A stretch of DNA of 64,000 nt from Isoetes taiwanensis (lineage: Eukaryota > Streptophyta > Lycopodiopsida > Isoetales > Isoetaceae), in contig JAJEKV010000017.1 of NCBI GenBank assembly GCA_021234155.1, positions 5,261,388-5,325,387 on the forward strand, in the 5' to 3' direction. Position 1 is the stretch's first letter. Every line of letters starts with the position of its first letter. This document shows, one piece after another, positions 46,758-55,940 of this stretch. The notes under the pieces were generated by a model. The model saw only the letters and a list, made by a program, of their open reading frames with translations, did no database searches and was not told where the DNA came from. The position numbers were made by a program, and so were the translations under genes.

Positions 46758-47692
46758 AACCACATCCACATCAATATAACTTCAATATATTTACCATCAT
46801 GTGAAAAAAGGGATCTTATGATAATTTTGTCACCGAAGAAAACACATAGTCTCTCGATTCCTGTAAACTACAATCCTTCAATGCTCAAACAAAGCTTCTA
46901 CCTACTACAAACATCTTGCCAAAGGGATGTCGCGGATTTTTATCAGCGTGTAAAAATGGGAAGTAATGGAGTGAATAAATAGTTGTAGATATCATCGTGT
47001 CCATAGGCGAAATAGAGTAACAAGCTGCGAATTATTTAGGGTTCACGGGTTTAGCATTAGCCATGGAATAGAATGGATAGAGGATGGAGTGCGGGGAGAT
47101 GGTATGGATTCCCTTGTCGTGGGACTTCTTAATTAGGATTCTACTTTTCAAAATAAGCATGCCTTCTGACGGTTTACATTTTTTGGATCTACATTCTTCA
47201 TGTTTGGACACATGTTATGGACAACGTCTAGTAGAATCTCCACAAGGAAATGCTCAAACAAAGCTTCTACCTACTACAAACATCGCGCCGGCGGGGATGT
47301 CGGCGGTTTTTATCAGCGTGTAAGTAATGGAGTGAATAAATGGTTGTAGATGTCATCGTCTCCATAGGCGAAATAGAGTATCAAGCCCGAATTATTTAGG
47401 GTTTCACGGGTTTAGCATTAGCCATGGAATAGAATGGATAGAGGATAGAGTGCATAGATGGTATGGATTCCCTTGTCGTGGGACTTCTTAATTAGGATTC
47501 TACTTTTCAAAATAAGCATGCCTTCTGACGGTTTACATTTTTTGGATCTACATTCTTCATGTTTGGACACATGTTATGGACAACGTCTAGTAGAATCTCC
47601 ACAAGGAAATGCTCAACGAGTAAGGTTGAACGATGCCTTTGAGATGAATTGCAGAAGCCTCATATTACAAAGAATATAAATACAAGATATTT

Positions 47693-47763
47693 GTGGTTGA
47701 TGGGAGTCAAGCCCAAGTCTCCACGGCCACAACGTGGAATTCTAACCACTAAACTACAACCAC
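47693..47763 (-). tRNA. tRNA-His(GTG)-like, T-stem variant
   Basis: Same sequence as the copy at 43926, including the base-of-T-stem mismatch and CTTGACT loop. It lies the same distance from a Helitron (H10) as that copy does from H9. Anticodon GTG is intact. Confidence 0.35.
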
Positions 47764-47794
47764 AACAACATAAGGAAACAACTTTAGTAAAATA

Positions 47795-49842
47795 CTAGTA
47801 AACGATTCTTTGGCGTTCTTTGTAATAGCTCGAATGAATGATATCTTTGGACAATTGTTAAATGGATTCTTGTTTTTAAAATTGGATAATCAAGAGCATT
47901 CGACCACATTTCGCACTTCCCCTTATCTTTTCCGTTTTCCTTTTTCATTTTGCCTTTGTCTACTATTTTTTTTTTCCTATTTCCCCCTTGCCCCTTTTCC
48001 CTTTTTACATTTTTCAATTTACTTTTTTCTTTTTCCATTACTCCATTTCCTCTTTTTCTCTTTTTTGTTTCTGCTTCCCCATTTTTCCTTTTCTATTTTT
48101 CCCTTCCCTTTTCTCCAATTTGTGGTTGCCCTTTTTCCCTTTCCTTGTGCCCTTTCCCCCGTCTCTTTTCCCATTTCCCTCTTCCCCTTTTCCTCGTGCC
48201 CTTCTTTCTAAGTTTTCCTTTTTGCTTTCCCCTTTCCTTTCCTTTTTCCCTTTTCCCTTTCCTTCTCCCCACCTTTTCTTTTTTCCCCTTTTTCCCTTCT
48301 CTTTTCCTCTTTTGCCCAGCCCTTCAGTCTTCCTTTTTTTCTAGTGCCCTTTTCCCTTCCTTTTCCCCCCTCCTTTTTTCTTTTCCCTCTTTCCCTTTCC
48401 CTTTTTCCATGTCCATTTTTCCTTCGGTTTTTCCCTTTCCTCACCCTTTCCCTCTTCTCTTTTTTGCCATGTCCCTTTTCTCTTCTATTTTTTCATTCTC
48501 TTTTTTCGCTCCTCTTTTCCCCTTTCTTCACCTTTTTCCTCCTCCCCCTCCTTTTTCCTTTTTTCCTTCTCTTTTTCTTTTCTATTTTGCTCTTCCTTTT
48601 TATTCACCTCCCCTTTCTATTTTTCCATTTTACCTCCTTTTTTCCCTTTTGCCTTTTTCCATTTGCTTCCACTTTTTTCACGTTTGCCTTTTCCATTTTC
48701 AACCTCCTTGTCTTTTTTTCCCTTCCCTTTATTTCTCTTCCCCTTTTTACAGTGCCATTTATTCCTTCCCTTTGCCCACCCTTTCCCTCTTCCGTTTTTT
48801 TCGTAGTCTTTTTCTTTCCCTTTCCTCCCTCATTTGTTCTTTTCTTTTTCCCTTTCCCCTTTCCTCCCTCCTTTCTCTTCCTTTTTTCCGCTTCTCTCCT
48901 TCGTTTCTCTTCCTCTTTTCCCCATGCCCTTTTTCCCTTTTGCCCCTCCCCTCGCTTTTTCCTTTTACCCTTTCCATCCCTTCTCTCCTCCCTTTTTCTC
49001 TTTCCTTTTTTTTCGTGTCCTTTTTTCCTTCCTTTTTTCTCCTTTCCCCACCTTTTTTCTCTCCTCCTTTCCCCTTTGTCCTTTTTAGCTCCCCCTCCTC
49101 TCTCCCCTTTTTCCCTTTCCATTTTCCTTTTGCTTTTCCCTTTTCCTTTTCCCTTCCCTTCTCTCTACCCTTTTCCTCATCCCCTTTTTCCCTTCCCTTT
49201 TACTCCTGTCCTCACCCTTTCCCTCTTCTCCTTTTCATAGTGTCATTTTTTCCTTTATTTTCTCTCTTACTTTTCCTTTCTATTTTTTGTGCTATTTTCT
49301 ATTTTCTTTTCCCTTTTATCCGTGTCTTTTTTGCCTTTATCTCCTCCCTTTTCCTCCTTTCCCCACTTTTACTCTTCCCCCCCTTTCGATTGTACCTTTT
49401 CACTCCCTCCTCCTCCCCCTTTCTTTTACCTTTTCCTTTCCCTTTTCTTTCCTTTTCCCTTTTCCTTTTCCCTTCCCTTTTCTCTACCCTTTTCCTCATC
49501 CCCTTTTCAACTTCCCTTTTACTCCTATCCTCATCCTTTCCATCTTCTCCTTTTCATAGTGTCCTTTTTTTCTTTATTTTCCTTTCCCTTTTTCGTGCTC
49601 TTTTCGCTTTCCTTTTTTCCTTTCTTTCTTTCCCTTTTACCCGTGCCTTTTTGCTTTTCACTTTGCCATTTTCTCCTCCCTTTTCATTTTCCCTTTCCTC
49701 TTCAGACATTAGAGCATGGCCAATCATGGTGGAGGGAAGTCGTGCGATAAATCTCGACCTCCGAATGCAATCGGATCATCTCAACCATCCAAATTAGGGT
49801 TTCAGTCATGACATACTTACGCTATAACATTATAATATAAGA
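47795..49842 (-). mobile_element. Helitron H10, polypurine (sense minus)
   Basis: After host AGTAAAATA the plus strand reads CTAGTAAACG, with a worn hairpin (TTTGGCGTTCTTTG). Type I tail (ACAATTGTTAAATGG), pyrimidine tract 47920-49704, common head (CAGACATTAGAGCATGGCC, CAAATTAGGGTTTCAG), and end TTATAATATAAGA at 49842 before TACGTATTC. It is nearly collinear with H9 over its full length but lacks the 310-bp MITE, so it shows the pre-insertion state. The 615-codon plus frame (47950-49797) is the largest artefact of the stop-poor pyrimidine strand. Confidence 0.88.
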
Positions 49843-50772
49843 TACGTATTCTAATTTTCTAATTGAAGTAAACACAAAGTTTTTGGATTTCTATAAAATA
49901 TAATCTTTCAATCAGGAGCAAAAACAATATCTACTAGAAACTTATATGCACGACAATGATGGGCATTTTTATCACATGTAAAATGAGTGGATGTCATGCA
50001 TTGAATATAGAGTTTTAGATATATTCGTGTTCATAGATGTCATAGAGTGCCAATTGTGAATGGTTTAGTGTAAAGACAGGTGGGCATTAGCCATTGAATT
50101 GGCTTGTAAGAATAATCTATAGTGATTTTTTGTGGTTGCTGGGAGTCGAGCCCAGGTCTCCACGGCCACAACGTGGAATTCTAACCACTAAACTACAACC
50201 ACAACCACATCCACATCAATATAACTTCAACACATTTACCATCGTGTAAAAAAAGGGATCTTATGATAATTTTGTCACCGAAGAAAACACATAGTCTCTC
50301 GATTCCTGTAAACTACAATCCTTCAATCGGAAACAAAGCTTCTACCTACTACAAACATACTGCCGAGGGATGTCGCGGATCTTTATCAACGTGTAAATGA
50401 GCAGAAGTAATGGAGTGAATAAATAGTTGTAGATGTCATCGTGTCCATAGACGAAATAGAGTATCAACTGCGAATTATTTAGGGTTCCTGGAGTTTAGCA
50501 TTAGCCATGGAATAGAATGGATAGAGGATGGAGTGCAGAGATGGTATGGATTCCCTTGTCATGGGACTTCATTATTGGGATTCTACTTTTCAAAATAAGC
50601 ATGCCTTCTGACGGTTTACATTTTTTTGATCCACATTCTTCATATCTGGACACATGTTATGGACAACGTCTAGTAGAATCTCCACAAGAAAATGCTCAAC
50701 GAGTAAGGTTGAACGATGCCTTTGAGATGAATTGCAGAAACCTCATATTACAAAGAATATAAATACAAGATA
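49843..50772. repeat. tRNA-His satellite block, well preserved
   Basis: Nearly one unit from TACGTATTCTAATTTTC to AAATACAAGATA, with an intact tRNA copy at 50132. Helitron H11 follows, inserted immediately before where the next A-type tRNA copy would start. Confidence 0.92.
50132..50202 (-). tRNA. tRNA-His(GTG)-like gene, intact cloverleaf (B copy)
   Basis: The sequence is the same as the 32416 copy, with all four stems paired and anticodon GTG. The downstream minus-strand sequence is CAACCACAAAAAATCAC, with no T4 nearby. The first TTTT is roughly 200 nt on, in the CATTTTACATG word. Any transcript would carry a long trailer. Confidence 0.5.
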
Positions 50773-52982
50773 CTAGGAACGGTGCCCAGCGTTGCTGGGC
50801 ATAAGTTGACTGAGACCCTGTAAATGATACACAATAGCAATGAGAGAATAACCCGAAAGTACTCCATTGTTAACATATTCGATACCATTCTTTACGCTGC
50901 TTTTACTCTTTTCTTTTTCCTTTTCCTCGTTTTCACACTTCCCTTTTTCCTTTTCCTTTTTTTTTTTTCATTTTCCTTGCATGCTTCCTTTCTTTCTTTC
51001 TTTTTTTTCTTCTTTTTTTTCACATCCTTGTTTCCCCCTATGTTTCCCTTCCCTTTCCCTTCTTCCCAAACCTTTTCCTGGTGGATTCTTTCCTTTTTTT
51101 CCCTCTTTTCCCCACCCTTTCCCTCTTTTTCTTTTCTTTTTCCCTTTTTCCATGCTCTTCTTGGCTTCTTTTTTCCCCTTTCTTTCGCCCTTTTTCTGTG
51201 CCTTTTTCCCCTTCTCTTTTCCCATTTCGCTATTCCTCTTTTCCCCACCTTTTTTTCATTCCCTTTTTTCCTTTCCATTTTCCTCCTTTCCCCACCCTTT
51301 CCTTCCCCTTTTCCCCTCTCTCTATTTTTCCTTTTCCCTTTCCCTTTCCCTTTTCCCATGACATTCTTTCCTTCTCTTTTCTAATTTTCTTGCTCTTTCT
51401 TTCCCTCGTCCCCTTTTCCCCATGCCTTTTTTCCCTTCCATTTGCATGCTCTTTTCGCTTCCCTTTTAGCCTTTGTTCACCCTTTCTTCTTCCCCTTTTC
51501 TCGTGCCCTTTCCCCCCTCCCTTTTCCCCTATCCCTCTTCCCCTTTTCTCCTCTTGGAAAAAGGGTTTCTTTTTCACTTTCCCCCCTCCTTTTTTTATTT
51601 TTTCATTTCCCTTTTCCATTTCCAGTTCCCCTTTTTCCCTTCCCTTTTCCTCTTTTTCCCACCCTTTCCCTCTTCCCCTTTTGATGGTGCCATTTTTCCC
51701 TTCATTTTTCCCTTTCGTTTTCTACTCCCTTTCCCAAGCCATTTATTCCTTCCCTTTTCCCTTTTCCCTTTTTCCCATGCCTTTTTTCCTTCCCTTTTTT
51801 TCACTCTCTTTTTTTTTTTTCCTTTTCCTCGTGCCTTTTTGCCCTTCACATTCTCCCTTTCCTTCTCTTTTTTCCTTTCCCCCTTTTTTCCTTTTCCCAT
51901 GCCTTTCTTTTTCCCCACCCTTTCCTACTTCCCCTTTTTCTGGTACCCATTTTCCTTCCCTTTTCCTTCTTTTCCTCTTCCCGCGTCCCTTTTTCTCTTT
52001 CCTTTTATCCTCTCATTTCCTTTTCGATTCCGATTTCCCTTTCCTCACCCTTTCCTTTTTTCTCTTTTTCCCGTGCCCTTTTCCCCTTTCCCCCTTTCCT
52101 TTTCCGCGTGCCCTTTTCCCGTTCCTCCTTTTTCTTTTCTCTTTCCCTTTTCCACGTGCCCTTTTCCCCTTTCCTCTCTTTTCTTTTCCCTTTCTCTTTC
52201 CTTCCCATTCCCATTTCCTTTTTACTTTCCCATTTCCCCATCATTTTCCTCTTCCCCTTTTTTTCGTGCTCGTTTTCCCTTTCCTCACCTTTTTCCTCTT
52301 CCCATTTTTCCCTTTCCCTCTTCCCTTGCCCTTTTCTTCCTCATATGTTACTTTCCCTTTCTCTTTTCCCATGCTTTCCTTTTTCCCCTTTCCGTACCCT
52401 TTCTCTCTTCCTTCTTTTTTTCCTTCTTCTTTTCCTCTTCCCCGTTTCCCCCTCCCTTTTTCTTTTTTCGCTCCCTTCCCTTTTTCTCTTTTCCTTCTCC
52501 TCTTGTCCTTTTCCCTTCCCTTTTCCCCTTCCCCCCTTACCCTTTCCCTTTCCCAATGTCCTCTCTTTCTTCCCACACACCCCCGCCCCCCCCTTTTTTC
52601 CTTTCCCTTTTCCCATGCTCTTTTCCACCCCTACCCTTTTCCTTTTTTCACTTTTCCCTTCCCTTTCCCTCTTTCCCTTTTATCGGTGTCCTTTTCCCTT
52701 CCCTTTCTCCCTTTCTTTTTTTTTCTTTCTCTTTCCCTTTTCCCCTGCCCTTTTCTCCTTTTCCTCTTTCCCTTTTGTCCATGCCTTTTCGCCCTTCACT
52801 TTTCCCCTATCCTCCTCCCTTTTCCTTTACCCTTTCCTCTTAAGAGATCAAAGCATGGCCAATCGCGGTGGTGGGAAGTTGTGCAATAAATCACGGCCTA
52901 TGGATGCAATCAAATGATCTAAGCCATACAAATTAGGGTTTGCTTCATGACATACTTACGCTATAACCTTATAATATAAAGA
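50773..52982 (-). mobile_element. Helitron H11, complete, polypurine (sense minus), type III tail
   Basis: The cleanest Helitron ends in the window. Plus-strand CTAGGAACGGT at 50773 leads to a perfect 7-bp hairpin GCCCAGCGTTGCTGGGC (50784-50800). The tail is unlike types I and II (ACTGAGACCCTGTAAATG, ACTCCATTGTTAAC). The tract runs about 50890-52845. The common head follows (AAAGCATGGCCAATCGCGG, AAATTAGGGTTTGC) and ends TTATAATATAAAGA at 52982. Flanks CAAGATA and TTTGTGGTTG rejoin to the exact satellite word at the tRNA 3' edge. Target A^T, no duplication. Frames of 456 and 602 codons are compositional. Confidence 0.92.
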
Positions 52983-52985
52983 TTT

Positions 52986-53056
52986 GTGGTTGCTGGGAGT
53001 CGAGTCCAGGTCTCCACGACCACAACGTGGAATTCTAACCACTAAACTACAACCAC
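52986..53056 (-). tRNA. tRNA-His(GTG)-like, T-stem change
   Basis: Full length with GTG anticodon, but the T-stem base next to the loop is changed (CTGGA/CCCAG), breaking the normally invariant 53-61 pair. The loop is TTGTGGT. It abuts H11, so its natural downstream sequence is now Helitron. Confidence 0.35.
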
Positions 53057-53376
53057 AACAACATAAGGAAACAACTTTAGTAAAACATACGTATTCTAAT
53101 TTTCTAATTGAAGTAAACACAAAGTTTTTGGATTTCTACAAAATATAATCTTTCAATCAGGAGCAAAAACAATATCTACTAGAAACTTATATGCACGACA
53201 ATGATGGGCATTTTTATCACATGTAAAATGAGTGGATGTCATGCATTGAATATAGAGTTTTAGATATATTCGTGTTCATAGATGTCATAGAGTGCCAATT
53301 GTGAATGGTTTAGTGTAAAGACAGGTGGGCATTAGCCATTGAATTGGCTTATAAGAATAATCTATAGTGATTTTTT

Positions 53377-53446
53377 GTGGTTGCTGGGAGTCGAGCCAGG
53401 TCTCCACGTCCACAACGTGGAATTCTAACCACTAAACTACAACCAC
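53377..53446 (-). tRNA. tRNA-His(GTG)-like, one base short
   Basis: 70 nt. One C is missing from the T-arm region (GAGCCAGG for GAGCCCAGG on plus), and the anticodon loop is TTGTGGA. Acceptor and anticodon stem pair fully. Probably impaired. Confidence 0.35.
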
Positions 53447-54013
53447 AACCACATCCACATCAATATAACTTCAATACATTTAACATCGTGTGAAAAAAGG
53501 GATCTTATGATAATTTTGTAACCGAAGAAAACACATAGTCTCTGGATTTCTGTAACCTACAATCCTTCAATCGGAAACAAAGCTTCTACCTACTGCAAAC
53601 ATACTGCCCAGGGATGTCGCGGATTTTTATCAACGTGTAAATGAGCAAAAGTAATGGAGTGAATAAATAGTTGTAGATGTCATCGTCTCCATAGACGAAA
53701 TAGAGTATCAACTGCGAATTATTTAGGGTTCCTGGAGTTTAGCATTAGCCATGCAATAGAATGGATAGAGGATGGAGTGCAGAGATGGTATGGATTCCCT
53801 TGTCGTGGGACTTCATTATTGGGATTCTACTTTTCAAAATAAGCATGCTTTATGACGGTTTACATTTTTTGGATCCACATTCTTCATGTCTGGACACATG
53901 TTATGAACAACGTCTAGTATAATCTCCACAAGGAAATGCTCAACGAGTAAGGTTGAAGGATGCCTTTGAGGTGAATTGCAGAAGCCTCATATTACAAAGA
54001 ATATAATAAATAC

Positions 54014-54017
54014 AAAA
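54014..54017 (-). terminator. Pol III T4 terminator of tRNA-His at 54023
   Basis: AAAA on plus gives TTTT on minus, five bases after the last acceptor-stem base. Most other A copies have AAGA here (CAAGATATTT), which removes the run. Only this copy and the one at 55046 have CAAAATATTT. Confidence 0.5.
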
Positions 54018-54022
54018 TATTT

Positions 54023-54093
54023 GTGGTTGCTGGGAGTCGAGCCCAGGTCTCCACGGCCACAACGTGGAATTCTAACCACTAAACTACAACCAC
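54023..54093 (-). tRNA. tRNA-His(GTG) gene, intact, with T4 terminator
   Basis: All stems pair (acceptor GTGGTTG/CAACCAC, D GTTT/GAAT, anticodon CCACG/CGTGG with loop TTGTGGC, T CTGGG/CCCAG). Boxes A and B are present. Unlike most copies, the minus strand reads CAACCACAAATATTTTG, placing a TTTT run five bases past the acceptor stem. This makes it the best candidate for a working Pol III gene in the window. G-1 is not encoded and would be added after transcription. Upstream I see no clear TATA-like or CAA element as favoured by plant tRNA genes, so activity is open. Confidence 0.62.
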
Positions 54094-54401
54094 AACAACA
54101 TAAGGAAACAACTTTAGTAAAACATACGTATTCTAATTTTCTAATTGAAGTAAACACAAAGTTTTTGGATTTCTATAAAATATAATCTTTCATTCAGGAG
54201 CAAAAACAATATCTACTAGAAACTTATATGCACGACAATGATGGGCATTTTTATCACATGTAAAATGAGTGGATGTCATGCATTGAATATAGAGTTTTAG
54301 ATATATTCGTGTTCATAGATGTCTTGTGAATGGTTTAGTGTAAAGACAGGTGGGCATTAGCCATTGAATTGGCTTGTAAGAATAATCTATAGTGATTTTT
54401 T

Positions 54402-54472
54402 GTGGTTGCTGGGAGTCGAGCCCAGGTCTCCACGGCCACAATGTGGAATTCTAACCACTAAACTACAACCAC
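54402..54472 (-). tRNA. tRNA-His(GTG)-like, anticodon-stem mismatch
   Basis: Intact apart from position 31 (CCACA/CGTGG), which leaves an A-C mismatch next to the loop. Anticodon GTG, T-arm and acceptor are complete. B copy; no nearby T4. Confidence 0.38.
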
Positions 54473-55045
54473 AACCACATCCACATCAATGTAACTTCAA
54501 TACATTTACCATCGTGTGAAAAAAGGGATCTTATGATAATTTTGTCACCGAAGAAAACACATAGTCTCTGGATTCCTGTAACCTACAACCCTTCAATCGG
54601 AAACAAAGCTTCTACCTACTACAAACATACTGCCCAGGGATGTCGCGGATTTTTATCAACGTGTAAATGAGCAGAAGTAATGGAGTGAATATATAGTTGT
54701 AGATGTCATCGTCTACATAGACGAATTAGAGTATCAACTGCGAATTATTTTGGGTTCCTGGAGTTTAGCATTAGCCATGGAATAGAATGGATAGAGGATG
54801 GAGTGCAGAGATGGTATGGATTTCCTTGTCGTGGGACTTCATTATTAGGATTCTACTTTTCAAAATAAGCATGCCTTCTGACGGTTTACATTTTTTGGAT
54901 CCACATTCTTCATGTCTGGACACATGTTATGGACAACGTCTAGTAGAATCTCCACAAGGAAATGCTCAACGAGTAAGGTTGAACGATGCCTTTGAGATGA
55001 ATTGTAGAAGCCTCATATTACAAAGAATATAAATACAAAATATTT

Positions 55046-55116
55046 GTGGTTGCTGGGAGTCGAGCGCAGGTCTCCACGGCCACAACGTGGAATTCTAACC
55101 ACTAAACTACAACCAC
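55046..55116 (-). tRNA. tRNA-His(GTG)-like with T4, T-stem mismatch
   Basis: Full length with GTG anticodon. One T-stem pair is broken (CTGCG/CCCAG). Like the 54023 copy, it has TTTT five bases downstream on the minus strand (plus-strand AAAA near 55037). The box B core is retained. Confidence 0.42.
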
Positions 55117-55436
55117 AACAACATAAGGAAACAACTTTAGTAAAACATACGTATTCTAATCTTCTAATTGAAGTAAACACAAAGTTTTTGGATTTCTACA
55201 AAATATAATCTTTCAATCAGGAGCAAAAACAATATCTACTAGAAACTTATATGCACGACAATGATGGGCATTTTTATCACATGTAAAATGAGTGGATGTC
55301 ATGCATTGAATATAGAGTTTTAGATATATTCGTGTTCATAGATGTCATAGAGTGCCAATTGTGAATGGTTTAGTGTAAAGACAGGTGGGCATTAGCCATT
55401 GAATTGGCTTCTAAGATTAATGTATAGTGAGTTTTT

Positions 55437-55507
55437 GTGGTTGCTGGGAGTCGAGCCCAGGTCTCCACGGCCACAACGTGGAATTCTAACCACTAAACTA
55501 CAACCAC
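55437..55507 (-). tRNA. tRNA-His(GTG)-like gene, intact cloverleaf (B copy)
   Basis: Identical to the intact form, all stems paired, anticodon GTG. The downstream minus sequence is CAACCACAAAAACTCAC, without T4. The flanking spacer carries the CTAAGATTAATGTATAGTG variant, also seen in older blocks on the left. Confidence 0.5.
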
Positions 55508-55940
55508 AACCACATCCACATCAATATAACTTCAATACATTTACCATCGTGTGAAAAAAGGGATCTTATGATAATTTTGTCACCGAAGAAAACACATAGT
55601 CTCTGGATTCCTGTAAACTACAATCCTTCAATCGGAAACAAAGCTTCTACCTACTACAAACATATTGCCCAGGGATGTCGCGGATTTTTATCAACGTGTA
55701 AATGAGCAGAAGTAATGGAGTGAATAAATAGGTGTAGATGTCATCGTGTCCATAGACGAAATAGAGTATCAACTGCGAATTATTTAGGGTTCCTGGAGTT
55801 TAGCATTAGCCATGGAATAGAATGGATAGAGGATGGAGTGCAGAGATGGTATGGATTCCCTTGTCGTGGGACTTCATTATTGGGATTCTACTTTTCAAAA
55901 TAAGCATGCTTTATGACGGTTTACATTTGTTGGATCCACA

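Larger units (their letters stand above)
46404..47794. repeat. tRNA-His satellite block, well preserved
   Basis: A-type spacer after H9, then a degenerate tRNA copy (46692-46757), B spacer, and a shortened unit at 47254/47255 with the same AATGCTC to AAACAAAGC fusion as at 43480. A tRNA copy at 47693 follows. The block ends AGTAAAATA at H10. Confidence 0.9.
52983..55940. repeat. tRNA-His satellite, best preserved block (reference units)
   Basis: Almost three consecutive units, giving the clearest view of the repeat. tRNA copies start at 52986 (A), 53377 (B), 54023 (A), 54402 (B), 55046 (A) and 55437 (B). A-to-B spacing is 391, 379 and 391; B-to-A is 646 and 644. Units are therefore 1,037 and 1,023 bp. 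A 14-bp deletion near 54323 explains most of the shorter one. Copies are nearly identical. Helitron H12 cuts in at GGATCCACA. Confidence 0.95.

Noticed and set aside
47950-49797. A 615-codon open frame and similar frames of 200-600 codons in the pyrimidine tracts
   Set aside because: The translations are nearly all F, S, P and L (K, R, E and G on the other strand). Stop codons need mixed bases that are absent from the tracts, so long frames arise by composition. Several overlap in different frames.
42200-49842. LTR retrotransposon with direct repeats at both sides
   Set aside because: The direct repeats flanking each tract are satellite units. There is no primer-binding site next to them in the right place and no gag or pol. 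The tRNA-His copies are full-length genes, not 18-nt binding sites.
52986-53056. tRNA-Asp(GTC)
   Set aside because: The 5' half resembles plant tRNA-Asp, but the anticodon loop is TTGTGGC (GTG, His) and the anticodon stem CCACG/CGTGG matches tRNA-His.
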